Assembly: GCA_027306595.1 (NCBI GenBank)
Contig: DAHUZI010000129.1
Coordinates: forward strand, 1-36,610
Source: Candidatus Dormiibacterota bacterium
GTDB lineage: Bacteria; Chloroflexota; Dormibacteria; Aeolococcales; Bog-877
DNA: 36,610 bases
Direction: 5' to 3'
Numbering within the stretch: position 1 is the stretch's first letter; each line of letters starts with the position of its first letter. Shown here piece after piece: positions 17,489 through 24,903 of this stretch. A program made the translations under genes and the position numbers. The notes beneath the pieces are model-generated. The model searched no databases, was not told the DNA's origin, and saw nothing but the letters and a program-made list of their open reading frames with translations.

Positions 17489-18175
17489 CTAGCTCGCGAT
17501 CGTCCAGCCCTGGGGATTCAGCAGGATCAGCGGCGACTGGGGCGTGGCCCCGTGCAGTCGCGTCGAGATGGCCGAGATCTGGTACGGGGGGAGCGGCTCC
17601 CAGAACACCGGCAGCTGAAGGGCGAGGTAGGCAGCATAGCGGTGCATGGGCTGGTAGCCAGTGCGCTCGAGCACCGATCCCATCAGCTGGTCGGCGGTGG
17701 GATTGGAGTAGGCACCGAGGTTCTCGAGCGCACCCGTCGCGAAGAGGACGTCACCGGATGGAAAGGCGCCGAAGGCGTAGGTCCAGCTCGGATAGCCCCA
17801 GTCGGCCATGCCCCACTTGCAGCCGACCCCGGTCTTGGCATCGCAGGGGAGAACCTGGGTGAACAGCGTGTTGTAGGGCGTCTGGACCAGGGCGAGCTGA
17901 ATCCCAACCTGCCCCAGCGCCGACTTGAAGGCTTCCATCTGCTGGGCCAGGCTCAGGTCACCGGTGGCGTAGACCATCGTGAATGCCAGCGAGTCCCCGG
18001 CCTTGATGCCGGTGCCGCACCGTCCGCGCCCGCTCCCTGGGTGGAGGCAGCGGTCCGTGCCGCCGCTGGTCAGCGACCAGCCGTGGCCGCGGAGCAAGCC
18101 CCTCGCGGCGGCCAGGCTGGACGGGTAGGGGTTGCGCTGCTCGCCGCTGCCGGCGAAGGGGTTGGCGGGCTCGCG
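17489..18175 (-). pseudogene. 5'-truncated family-5 solute-binding protein, paralogue C
   Basis: Only the C-terminal third of an SBP remains. Homology to paralogues A and B starts at PANPF and continues through NPYPSSLAAARGLLRGHGW, CLHPGSGRGRCGTGIKAGDS, MVYATGDLSLAQQMEAFKSA, CDAKTGVGCKWG and YAAYLALQLPVFWEPLP to a normal end. The first ~390 residues, including the signal peptide, are missing; upstream of ~18175 the frame is unrelated sequence. The four characteristic cysteines are kept. It ends 28 bases before the dimethylformamidase-like gene, so an SBP plus amidase operon probably stood here before deletion. An ATG/GTG at 18229 keeps the frame open but cannot produce a complete binding protein. 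Confidence 0.85.
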
Positions 18176-18255
18176 GGGACCGGCCCGCCGGGCCTGGCTG
18201 TTCTCGGAGCTGCCCGGCGGCGTCGGCACATCGAGGGCTCGCCCGGGTCCCCGGG

Positions 18256-18717
18256 TCAGGCGGGGGGCGGCAGCTCCTCGCCGGGGAAGCGGCTGATGAC
18301 GACCAGGTAGTAGAGGACGGCGAGGACGATCAGCCCGGGGAGGGCGTTGCTGACCGAGTAGTAGCCGATCCCGACCACGACCTCGCCGAGGAAGCCGATC
18401 GCCAGGGCGTAGATGACGAGCGGCTTGCCGGTCCCGTCACCCTGGGACATGCGCCAGCCCCCGGCCAGGGCCATGCCGGTGGCGATCAGGTTGATGGCGA
18501 GCCCGACGAAGGCGACGCCGGCGACCCCAGCGAACCCGGCGGCGGCGTAGAAGGCGCCGACCGAGAGCACGCCGAGGACGCCAACCACCTCGAGGAGGAG
18601 GCCGATCCCGGCGAGGATCGCTACCACCAGCCCGAGGGTGCGGGCGTTCACGTTCATCTTGATCGGCGGGTCCTTGGCGAACGCGGGGTCGGTCAGCATG
18701 GTGCGAAGAGGTTCCAT
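18256..18717 (-). CDS. small integral membrane protein of unknown function
   Basis: 153 residues from ATG 18717, with an excellent AGGAG ribosome site seven bases upstream. After a 30-residue soluble N-terminus (LTDPAFAKDPPIKMNVNART) there are four hydrophobic segments: LGLVVAILAGIGLLLEVVGV, a Gly/Ala-rich pair near residues 55-85, LVIYALAIGFLGEVVVGIGY and LPGLIVLAVLYYLVVISRF. The C-terminus ends in a short acidic/proline tail. I do not recognise a named family. Codon use and the ribosome site make it a real gene. It lies 26 bases upstream of the residual SBP frame in the same direction, without evidence of a functional link. Confidence 0.75.
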   Translation of the reverse strand: MEPLRTMLTDPAFAKDPPIKMNVNARTLGLVVAILAGIGLLLEVVGVLGVLSVGAFYAAAGFAGVAGVAFVGLAINLIATGMALAGGWRMSQGDGTGKPLVIYALAIGFLGEVVVGIGYYSVSNALPGLIVLAVLYYLVVISRFPGEELPPPA

Positions 18718-18927
18718 CGCGATCTCCTGATGGGGCGCACCGAGCATGCGCCCAAGCTGGCTGGAGTTGCGGCGATTCTGGGCGCCGCCGGTCCCAAGCG
18801 CAATGGGGTGTCGTTCTCGATCCCGGGCCGATCCGCCCCCGCGGTCGGGCCGGGCTGCTCCGAGACCCCTTGGCCGACGCCGGTTCCCGCTGACCGGGTC
18901 GCCGCTTCGGTGCGGGCGGCCCTCGCG

Positions 18928-19290
18928 CTTGCCGACACCTCCGCCCCCAGTGCGCATAAGGTGGCGCTCGTTCCGCGATCCCCCGACGGGTGGTGGTGCC
19001 GGCGATCACCCTGGGCGAGCCTCGGCTCGGGGTCCTCACCGCGCTGGATACGACGACGCGGCCCCGCCTTGAGACCCTGACCCCGGTCGAGCGGCTCGAT
19101 TCCACCGCAATCGACCCGTCGGTCGCCGCCGCCCGGAGAACGCTTCGCCTCGCGCCCCGAGGCGCCGGCCGCCGGACGCCCCTCAATGATGCCTGGATCA
19201 CGGCGACCGCGCTAGCGCACGCGCTGTCGATCATCACGCAGGTCGCCGTCTGCGACGGCGGGTCCGGCCTGGCGGTGATCGCGATTGGAT
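18928..19290 (+). pseudogene. VapC-type PIN-domain toxin remnant
   Basis: Minimal PIN-domain order is visible across two frames. ADTS (first acidic motif) lies at ~18931-18942. After a one-base shift near 18975-18990 come VVVPAITLGEPRLGVLTA (second acidic motif), TPVERLDSTAIDP, then RTPLNDAWITATALAHALSI (third acidic motif) and GLAVIAI. The family's usual acid after DTS has changed, and the final ITQ-D-D motif reads ITQVAV, so at least one active-site acid is lost. VapC toxins are Mg-dependent RNases neutralised by a VapB antitoxin; no antitoxin frame is recognisable upstream. Most likely a dead toxin copy. Confidence 0.65.
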
Positions 19291-19640
19291 CGCACGCGCG
19301 TCGTGGGGCCCGGGCGGCGGGGAGCGCTCAACCGGGCGGTCGGCGGCGCCCGGCGGCGCCCGAGCATGGGCCCCGGGTGCCCGCCGGCCCCCGTTGCGGG
19401 AGGATGGCGGCACCCGCCGCCGGATCGGGTGGAATCGCCCAGCTCTAGCCGGCGGCGCCCACCCCGCGGCGGCGCGACCCTGGGACCGTGACCAACCCGC
19501 TCTTGGCCCACTGGGGCCCCGCCGCGACTGTCCCTGTGGCCGGCGGCCAGGCGCCGCTCGCCAGCGGCCGACCCGGCTCCCACCGCCTCCCAGCCCGCGC
19601 GGATCGGGGCCGGCCGCTCACCGCCCCGGGGCCGGCCGGC
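19291..19640. other. gap without a recognisable gene
   Basis: About 350 bases between the VapC remnant and the TDT pseudogene. Open frames give Arg/Pro/Gly-rich translations without motifs. The 5' end of the TDT gene may extend into the right part, but I cannot place its start. Confidence 0.35.
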
Positions 19641-19649
19641 GCCGGGGCC

Positions 19650-20757
19650 CTGCCTCCGGTGCTTCCACCCCGGCTGGTTCGGGGCGGTGATGGCAACCGC
19701 AATCGTCGGGGTCGACGCCTCGCTCAACCCCGGCCACGCCAGCCCGCTCGCGGGGATCGCCCAGGACGTCGCCCGCGCCATGTCCGCGCTGGCAGCCGTG
19801 CTGGCCATCGTCCTCGGCGTCCCCTCCGTCGTGCACGGATCCGCTATCCCTCCGACGCCGCTGTCGACCTGCACGACCCGCTGCTGAGCCCGCTGTATGC
19901 CACGGTCCCGCCGGGCTCCTGGTGGTCGCCGTGGCGGCCGCCGCGATCGGGCCTGAGCTCCTCCGCCGAGGCGTCGCCGACCAGCTGGTCCTCTGACGCG
20001 CCTGGGTGGCGATCCCGCTCACGTTCGTGGTCAGCATGCTCATCGCCCACCTGCTGTTCGCGCACCGGAGCCTGGTGCTCGAGTCGGTGAACGGCGCCTG
20101 GATCATCCCCCCAGTCGCCACCATCATCGTGCCGGTGGTGCTCGCCTCCCTCCTGCCGGGGACCGCCCCCGCCACTGGCCGACTGCTGCTCCCGATCGGG
20201 TACGGGTTCTGGGGGATGGGCTTCCTGCTCTTCCTGCTCATCCTCGGGCTGCTCCACGACCGGCTGGTGCTCCACCCCCTCCCGGGGGCCGCGCTCGCTC
20301 CGTCGCTGGTGATCCCGCTCGGCCCGGTGGACGTGGGGACCGTGGCCCTGCTGAAGCTCACGGCGGCGGGCGGCGCGCTCTGGCGCCCGCTGGCCCCGAC
20401 GGTGGGTGTCGTCTCCACCGTGGGCGGCACCGCCCTGTGGGGCTTCGGCTTCTGGTGGCTCGCCTCCACCCTCTCGCTCCTCATGCGCTACCTGCGCAAC
20501 GGGCGGCTCCCCGACCGCCAGGGCTCGTGAGCCTCCACCTTCCCCGTCGGCGCCTACACGGTCGCCACCCTCGCGTTGGCGCAGGCCTGGCGGCTGGGTG
20601 TCCTGGAGGATGCAGGCGCGGCCCTCTTCGGGCTGCTGGTTCTCCTCTGGCTGGTGGTCGCCGGGCGCACCCTCCGCGCCGCCCAAACCGGAGAGGTCTG
20701 GGCGCCGCGCCTGCGACCCCGGACCGCGCCCGCCGCCGCCCCCGCCCCCGCCGCCTG
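19650..20757 (+). pseudogene. second TDT-family transporter, broken by frameshifts and two TGA codons
   Basis: The homologous N-terminus (HPGWFGAVMATAIVGVDA) starts at ~19666. The frame shifts by one base near 19820-19845 to give RIRYPSDAAVDLHDPLLSPL, then again near 19905-19920 to give LVVAVAAAAIGPELLRRGVA. This last frame runs to 20757, through hydrophobic helices such as VAIPLTFVVSMLIAHLLF and FWGMGFLLFLLILGLLHD, except for in-frame TGA at 19994 and 20528. Both TGA codons align with tryptophans of the intact TDT protein at 5447-6640 (VLW and WWSFTFPVG). A shorter frame 20006-20530 codes several helices but not a whole carrier. The family is sure; functional status is doubtful. Confidence 0.8.
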
Positions 20758-21016
20758 ACTGGGTGCGGCCCCGACCTCCGCCCGCCTGCCAAGGCCGCAC
20801 CCCGCCACGTGCGGTCGTAGACGATGTGCCCTCCGGACCCGTCGTCGGGCCGGACGGCCAGGTCCACCGGAGTGCCACAGCCCTCGTCGGGGGTCCCGGA
20901 GGCGTATGGCAGCCCAGGTCGGTCCGCCCCCGGGCCGGGACCGGGAATATCGCCGCCCCTTGACGGCCCCGTTGGATCCTTGTCCGAGGGGACGGAGCCT
21001 CCGCGAGCGAGGTACC
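20758..21016. other. short gap before the IS256-type element
   Basis: About 260 bases between the TDT pseudogene and the left end of the insertion element. No gene, promoter or repeat recognised. Confidence 0.35.
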
Positions 21017-22381
21017 GTCAGGAGTTGTGGAAACTGCCGGCGAGGACCCGCTGATGGCGGGGACGATGGCGGCGTAGCCTCCAGGGTGAGGTACCAACTC
21101 AAGGCCCCGGCAGTCGAGGTCACCTGGAGGCCACGCCGTGTTTCGGCAACGCTATCAGGTTCTCGACCCGACGGCCCCGGTGCCGGTGCCCGACGATCGG
21201 CTGGAGCAGCTGGTGCGCCGGGGGGTACAGCGCCTCCTGCAAGCCGCCCTGGCGGAGGCGATCGCCGACGACCTCGGCCGCGGGCGCGCTGAGCGCCGGC
21301 GGGCGTTCCGCGGGCGGGTGAGCGACGTCCCCGCGGGCCAAGCGCCCTTCCAGTCGGCCGTGGTGAGCCGGTGGCAGCGCCGCTCCCGGACCCAGGAGTG
21401 GCGGCTGGTGCGGCTCTACCTCGAGGGACTGGCCAGTGGCGACTTCGAGCCGGTGTTCTGCGCCCTGGTGGGCGAGACGGCAGCCCTGTCGCCGACCAGC
21501 ATCGCCCGGCTCCAGGCGGAGTGGCAGGCGGAGGACGACGCCTGGCGGCAGCGTCCGCTGCCCGAGCACATCGTCTACCGGTGGGCCGACGGGTTCTATC
21601 TCAACGCCGGCCCGGAGCGCGACACCCTCGCCGTCCTGGTCGTCCTCGGCGGGCATGGGGACGGTCGCAAGGAGCTGCTGGCGATGGCGGAGGGCTATCG
21701 CGAGGACACCCCCAGCTGGGCCGACGTGCTGCGGGACCTGAAGACCCGCGGGCTGACCGAGCCTCCGCTGGTTGCGGTTGGCGATGGCGCGCTCGGGCTC
21801 TGGGCGGCGCTGGACCAGGTGTATCCGACCACCCGGCACGCTCGGTGTTGGAATCATCGAGCCTTGAACCTGTGGGCCAAGCTCCCCCAGTGGCTGCCCG
21901 CGCGCGCCCGGGCGGCGCTCCGGGCCATGTACGAGGCGCCGACGCGAGCCGCCTGCACCGAGCGGCGGGACGCCTCCGCGGCCGAACTCCGCGGCCAGGG
22001 CTACCCGGAGGTCGCGGCCTGGCGGGCGCGGGACTGGGACGACTTCACCGCCTTCTCCGACTTCCCCGAGGAGCCCTGGCGCCATCTGCGCACCAGCAAT
22101 CCGATCGAGTCGGTGTTCAGCGGGGTGCGCCTGCGGACCGACGCCGCCAAGCGGCACAAGGTCCGTGCACACGCCCTCTACCTGACGTTCACGCTCGTGC
22201 TGCGCCTGAGCGCCAACTGGCGGCTCCTCGACGGGCCCAACCCGCTGCAGCTCCTGCTGCTGGAACACCGGTTTATCGACGGCAAGCTCCAACTCGCTCC
22301 CCCGCCATCAGCCCAGGAAGCCTCCGCCTACCACCACCCCACCGCATCCCTTCCCTTGAGGAAATTCCACTGGTCCTTGAC
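21017..22381 (+). mobile_element. IS256-family insertion sequence, about 1.37 kb
   Basis: Candidate imperfect terminal inverted repeats are 21017-21038 (beginning GTCAGGAGTTGTGGAAA) and the reverse complement of 22360-22381 (beginning GTCAAGGACCAGTGGAA). They match well only with a gap, so the ends are approximate, and no 8-9 bp direct repeat is obvious. The element holds one intact IS256/mutator transposase. The right repeat is well defined; the left is less sure. Confidence 0.7.
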
Positions 22382-22511
22382 AAGACCTCCCGTCGAGCAG
22401 GCGGTTGGGGGCGAAGGCACGGCCACTGGGCAGATCATGCCGGCCACGCCCACCAAGGTGATCGATGGGGGCCCGAGCCTGCCGCCGCGGCAACCGAGCC
22501 GTGGGTCGTGA
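21138..22511 (+). CDS. IS256 (mutator)-family transposase
   Basis: 457 residues from GTG 21138, preceded by TGGAGG at good spacing. The DDE catalytic residues are visible as D151 (YRWADGFYLN), D216 (VAVGDGALGLW) and E324 (TSNPIESVFSG), with the usual ARCWNHRALNLWAKLP segment between. The N-terminal part carries the expected DNA-binding region and GRAERRRAFRG. The body is uninterrupted, so the enzyme may be active. The last ~50 residues after about residue 408 lack homology: the frame reads through the predicted right inverted repeat and stops at 22511, in flanking DNA. This suggests that the normal stop near the element end was lost or that the tail comes from the insertion site. Confidence 0.92.
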   Translation: MFRQRYQVLDPTAPVPVPDDRLEQLVRRGVQRLLQAALAEAIADDLGRGRAERRRAFRGRVSDVPAGQAPFQSAVVSRWQRRSRTQEWRLVRLYLEGLASGDFEPVFCALVGETAALSPTSIARLQAEWQAEDDAWRQRPLPEHIVYRWADGFYLNAGPERDTLAVLVVLGGHGDGRKELLAMAEGYREDTPSWADVLRDLKTRGLTEPPLVAVGDGALGLWAALDQVYPTTRHARCWNHRALNLWAKLPQWLPARARAALRAMYEAPTRAACTERRDASAAELRGQGYPEVAAWRARDWDDFTAFSDFPEEPWRHLRTSNPIESVFSGVRLRTDAAKRHKVRAHALYLTFTLVLRLSANWRLLDGPNPLQLLLLEHRFIDGKLQLAPPPSAQEASAYHHPTASLPLRKFHWSLTRPPVEQAVGGEGTATGQIMPATPTKVIDGGPSLPPRQPSRGS

Positions 22512-22540
22512 TTGGCATTGGGGCGCAGACTCGGGCTCGA

Positions 22541-23060
22541 GAAGGATCGCCGTTGTCGGCGGGACCGGCACCGGGGGTCCGTACGTTGCCGAGGCGGGAC
22601 GGGCCGCCGGCCATGAGATGGTGGTGCTCAGCCGGGCAGCGGGATCGACGTGGGGCCCCGCCAGCGAGCCGGCTCTCACCTGAGCGCTCGGCCGGCGCAG
22701 TCGTCGAGTGACGTCATCGACGGCGCGACTGGCGGGGGCTCGGGCCAGGGTGTGGGGATCGGTGACGTCGATGACGACCTGCACCGGGTCGCTTCGGCCA
22801 AGGGCGTCGGCCCTCTCCTGACCCTCTTGGTCATCGGCTCGGACGGGATGCCGGGCTTCGACTGCCACGACGCCCAGCCGCACCATGCAGCGGTCAGCCG
22901 CGGCGGCCCCGTGCCGGCCACGATCAGCCAGGCCACCCAGCTCCACGAGCTGGCGGCCGCGTTCCCTCGCCGCGCCCGCTTCGGACCGCTGGGCTTCCGC
23001 CTCGCCATGTGCTCGCAGCCGATTGCGGCGCGCGACGCCGGGGCCGACTCGCGAAGGTCC
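22541..23060 (+). pseudogene. NmrA-like / extended SDR NAD(P)-binding oxidoreductase remnant
   Basis: A dinucleotide-binding start is clear: RIAVVGGTGTGGPYVAEAG, then GHEMVVLSR. After a one-base shift between ~22650 and 22700 the family pattern resumes with KGVGPLLTLLVIGSDGMPGF, a QATQLHELAAAF segment (compare the usual RATQFHE) and IAARD near the C-terminus. The first frame ends at a TGA at 22681. The usual YxxxK-like segment (RAKLAQE) is eroded to HDAQ. Such proteins are small NAD(P)-dependent reductases or redox sensors. It lies between the IS256-type element and the CocE genes. I could not define a start or stop; it is almost certainly nonfunctional as read. Confidence 0.6.
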
Positions 23061-23137
23061 CGCGCCCGGCGAGTCCGGCACCTTCCAGGCCCGAGGGTGG
23101 ATTCTGGTCCGAGCACCCTTCACCATCCCCGACCCGC

Positions 23138-24859
23138 CTACGGAACAATCGGCACCAGCAGCCAGCTCGGATGTGCGGGTCCGCTTCCGATCGTGGTCGT
23201 CCCCGCATAGCGCTCGGCCGCTCGACTGCCCACGTCGCCATGCACGAAGGTCCACCGGTTCGGAGTTCCTCGCAGCGCATCGCGGCCGCTCACCACCAGC
23301 TCGAGCCACGAGCCCACAGGCATGATGATGCAGGTTGGCCAGACCTCGACCTCCACCGCATGCATCACGGTCGGAACCAAAGGCTCCTCACACTGATGGG
23401 CATGGTACGGACGGTCCTCCCGCGACCGGGTGGAGTCAAGCCGCCTGTGTGACGCGCGCAGCCAGCCCTGGGCGAGCGGCGCCTCCGGGTCGTTGGCCCC
23501 CTGGAAGGTGATCTCCGACCCATCGGGACGGCGCCCGCGCACCACCACGAACAGGTCCGCATCCGCCGTGGACGACGCCACCTCGAGATGGAGAGCCAGG
23601 GGACCGGTGATCTCGGTGGCCACGGGAAACGGGTCCGTGCGAAACGCAACCCCGTCTCCGCGCGCGCCGAAGGCGATGGGGGCATCCTGCTCCGCGGGCT
23701 CCTGGCGAATCGCCAGTTCCGCGCCATGCACGTGATAGCGCACCCACCGTGTGCGTGCCAGCGGCCACTCGTGCTCGCGACGCAGCACCGTGCTCCCATC
23801 CGCGTGGCGCACGTTGAGAAAGACCTTCGGCTCACTGTCCCACCCGTTGGGCTGTCCCTTGAGGAAGAAGTCGAAGAACCGTAGCTGAAGCTCCAGCGCG
23901 TACCCGAGGTAGAACGCCTCGTCGTGCCGGCCGGTGTGAACCTCGAGCCACTTGTGCTCAGACCCCGAAGCCGTGAACCCCTCGATGTTGCCCCGTGCGT
24001 GACGGCCAATGCCGCCCCAATTCGCTGCCGAGAGGAGCGGCACCCGGATCCTGCCATAGTCCGCGGACCGTGATCGGTGCCATTCATCGTCAAACGGATG
24101 GCGGAGGACTTCGTCGTGAAAGTCCACACGGTTCGCCGCCAGCTCCTCGGGGGGCAACGACTCCGGTCCGGTCGCCGGCTCGTTCAGCCAGGGATCCCAC
24201 GGGCCACGAGCACCCAGCCCATGCTGAAGGGAGAGGACCTGGTCGGTGAACCACGCCTCGGTGAAGCCGCTAAGGAGGATGCCGCCGTGGTACGTGCGCT
24301 CTCGATAGAGGTCGCCTGACCCCTCCCACGGGATGATCGCGGCGAGGTGGGGCGGGTTGAGCGAGGCGACCAACCACTGGTTGATGGCGTAGTAGGAGAT
24401 TCCACACAGCCCCACCCGCCCGCTGCACCATGGACGCGTCCCCGCCCACTCAATGGCCTCGGCGTAGTCCTGGACCTCGCGCGCCGAGTAGCAGTCCAGG
24501 ATCCCGCTCGAGCGACCGGCGCCCCGCGAGTCCACCCGAACCACGGCGTACCCTCGGGGCACCCAGCGCTCGGGGTCAACCGTCTCCCATGTCAGATAAC
24601 GGCAGGTCGACCCCTCGAGGACCTCAGGGTGCCGCTCGACCAGCCACGCCCACTCCTCCGCATACTTGTCCTGATACCGCACCCCTTTCCCATATGGACC
24701 GAGCGTCATGATCACCGGCACCGGGACCGCTGCCGGACGAAACACGTCGGCACGCAGGACGACCCCGTCGCTTGTGGGTATGGGAACGTCCCGCTCGATC
24801 ACCATCGGGACCGCTGGACGGCCATGACTGTTCAATGAGTGGATTCCCATGCTAACCAT
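23138..24859 (-). CDS. CocE/NonD-family serine hydrolase, paralogue 1
   Basis: 573 residues of the X-Pro dipeptidyl-peptidase (S15)/cocaine-esterase superfamily. The N-terminal alpha/beta-hydrolase part has IPTSDGVVLRADVFRP, GYAVVRVDSRGAGRS (oxyanion region) and the nucleophile elbow CGISYYAINQW with Ser155. The histidine region is LEVHTGRHDEAF. The C-terminal part is the jelly-roll domain (ADADLFVVVRG and SHRRLD). The position where many CocE enzymes have GWxD reads SAANWGGIGRHARGN, so the catalytic acid is not obvious. It follows paralogue 2 on the same strand, downstream of a solute-binding protein gene. Substrates in the family are acyl esters or amides. ATG 24859 is used; a second ATG at 24850 is possible. 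Confidence 0.92.
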   Translation of the reverse strand: MVSMGIHSLNSHGRPAVPMVIERDVPIPTSDGVVLRADVFRPAAVPVPVIMTLGPYGKGVRYQDKYAEEWAWLVERHPEVLEGSTCRYLTWETVDPERWVPRGYAVVRVDSRGAGRSSGILDCYSAREVQDYAEAIEWAGTRPWCSGRVGLCGISYYAINQWLVASLNPPHLAAIIPWEGSGDLYRERTYHGGILLSGFTEAWFTDQVLSLQHGLGARGPWDPWLNEPATGPESLPPEELAANRVDFHDEVLRHPFDDEWHRSRSADYGRIRVPLLSAANWGGIGRHARGNIEGFTASGSEHKWLEVHTGRHDEAFYLGYALELQLRFFDFFLKGQPNGWDSEPKVFLNVRHADGSTVLRREHEWPLARTRWVRYHVHGAELAIRQEPAEQDAPIAFGARGDGVAFRTDPFPVATEITGPLALHLEVASSTADADLFVVVRGRRPDGSEITFQGANDPEAPLAQGWLRASHRRLDSTRSREDRPYHAHQCEEPLVPTVMHAVEVEVWPTCIIMPVGSWLELVVSGRDALRGTPNRWTFVHGDVGSRAAERYAGTTTIGSGPAHPSWLLVPIVP

Positions 24860-24903
24860 CGTTTCCCGCGATCACGCCGCAACCGAGGGGCTCGCCGTTC
24901 CGC

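Noticed and set aside
18730-18990. Antitoxin gene upstream of the VapC remnant
   Set aside because: No RHH, AbrB or Phd-like pattern was found in any frame of this stretch.
19990-20530. Alternative genetic code with UGA as Trp in the host
   Set aside because: UGA ends many confident genes here, including all overlapping pairs. Nonsense mutation in a pseudogene is simpler.
22680-22830. Minus-strand stretch resembling VVIDVTDP of SDR proteins
   Set aside because: The plus strand of the same DNA carries the consistent NmrA-like pattern, including the QATQLHE segment, so the minus-strand resemblance is taken as antisense coincidence.
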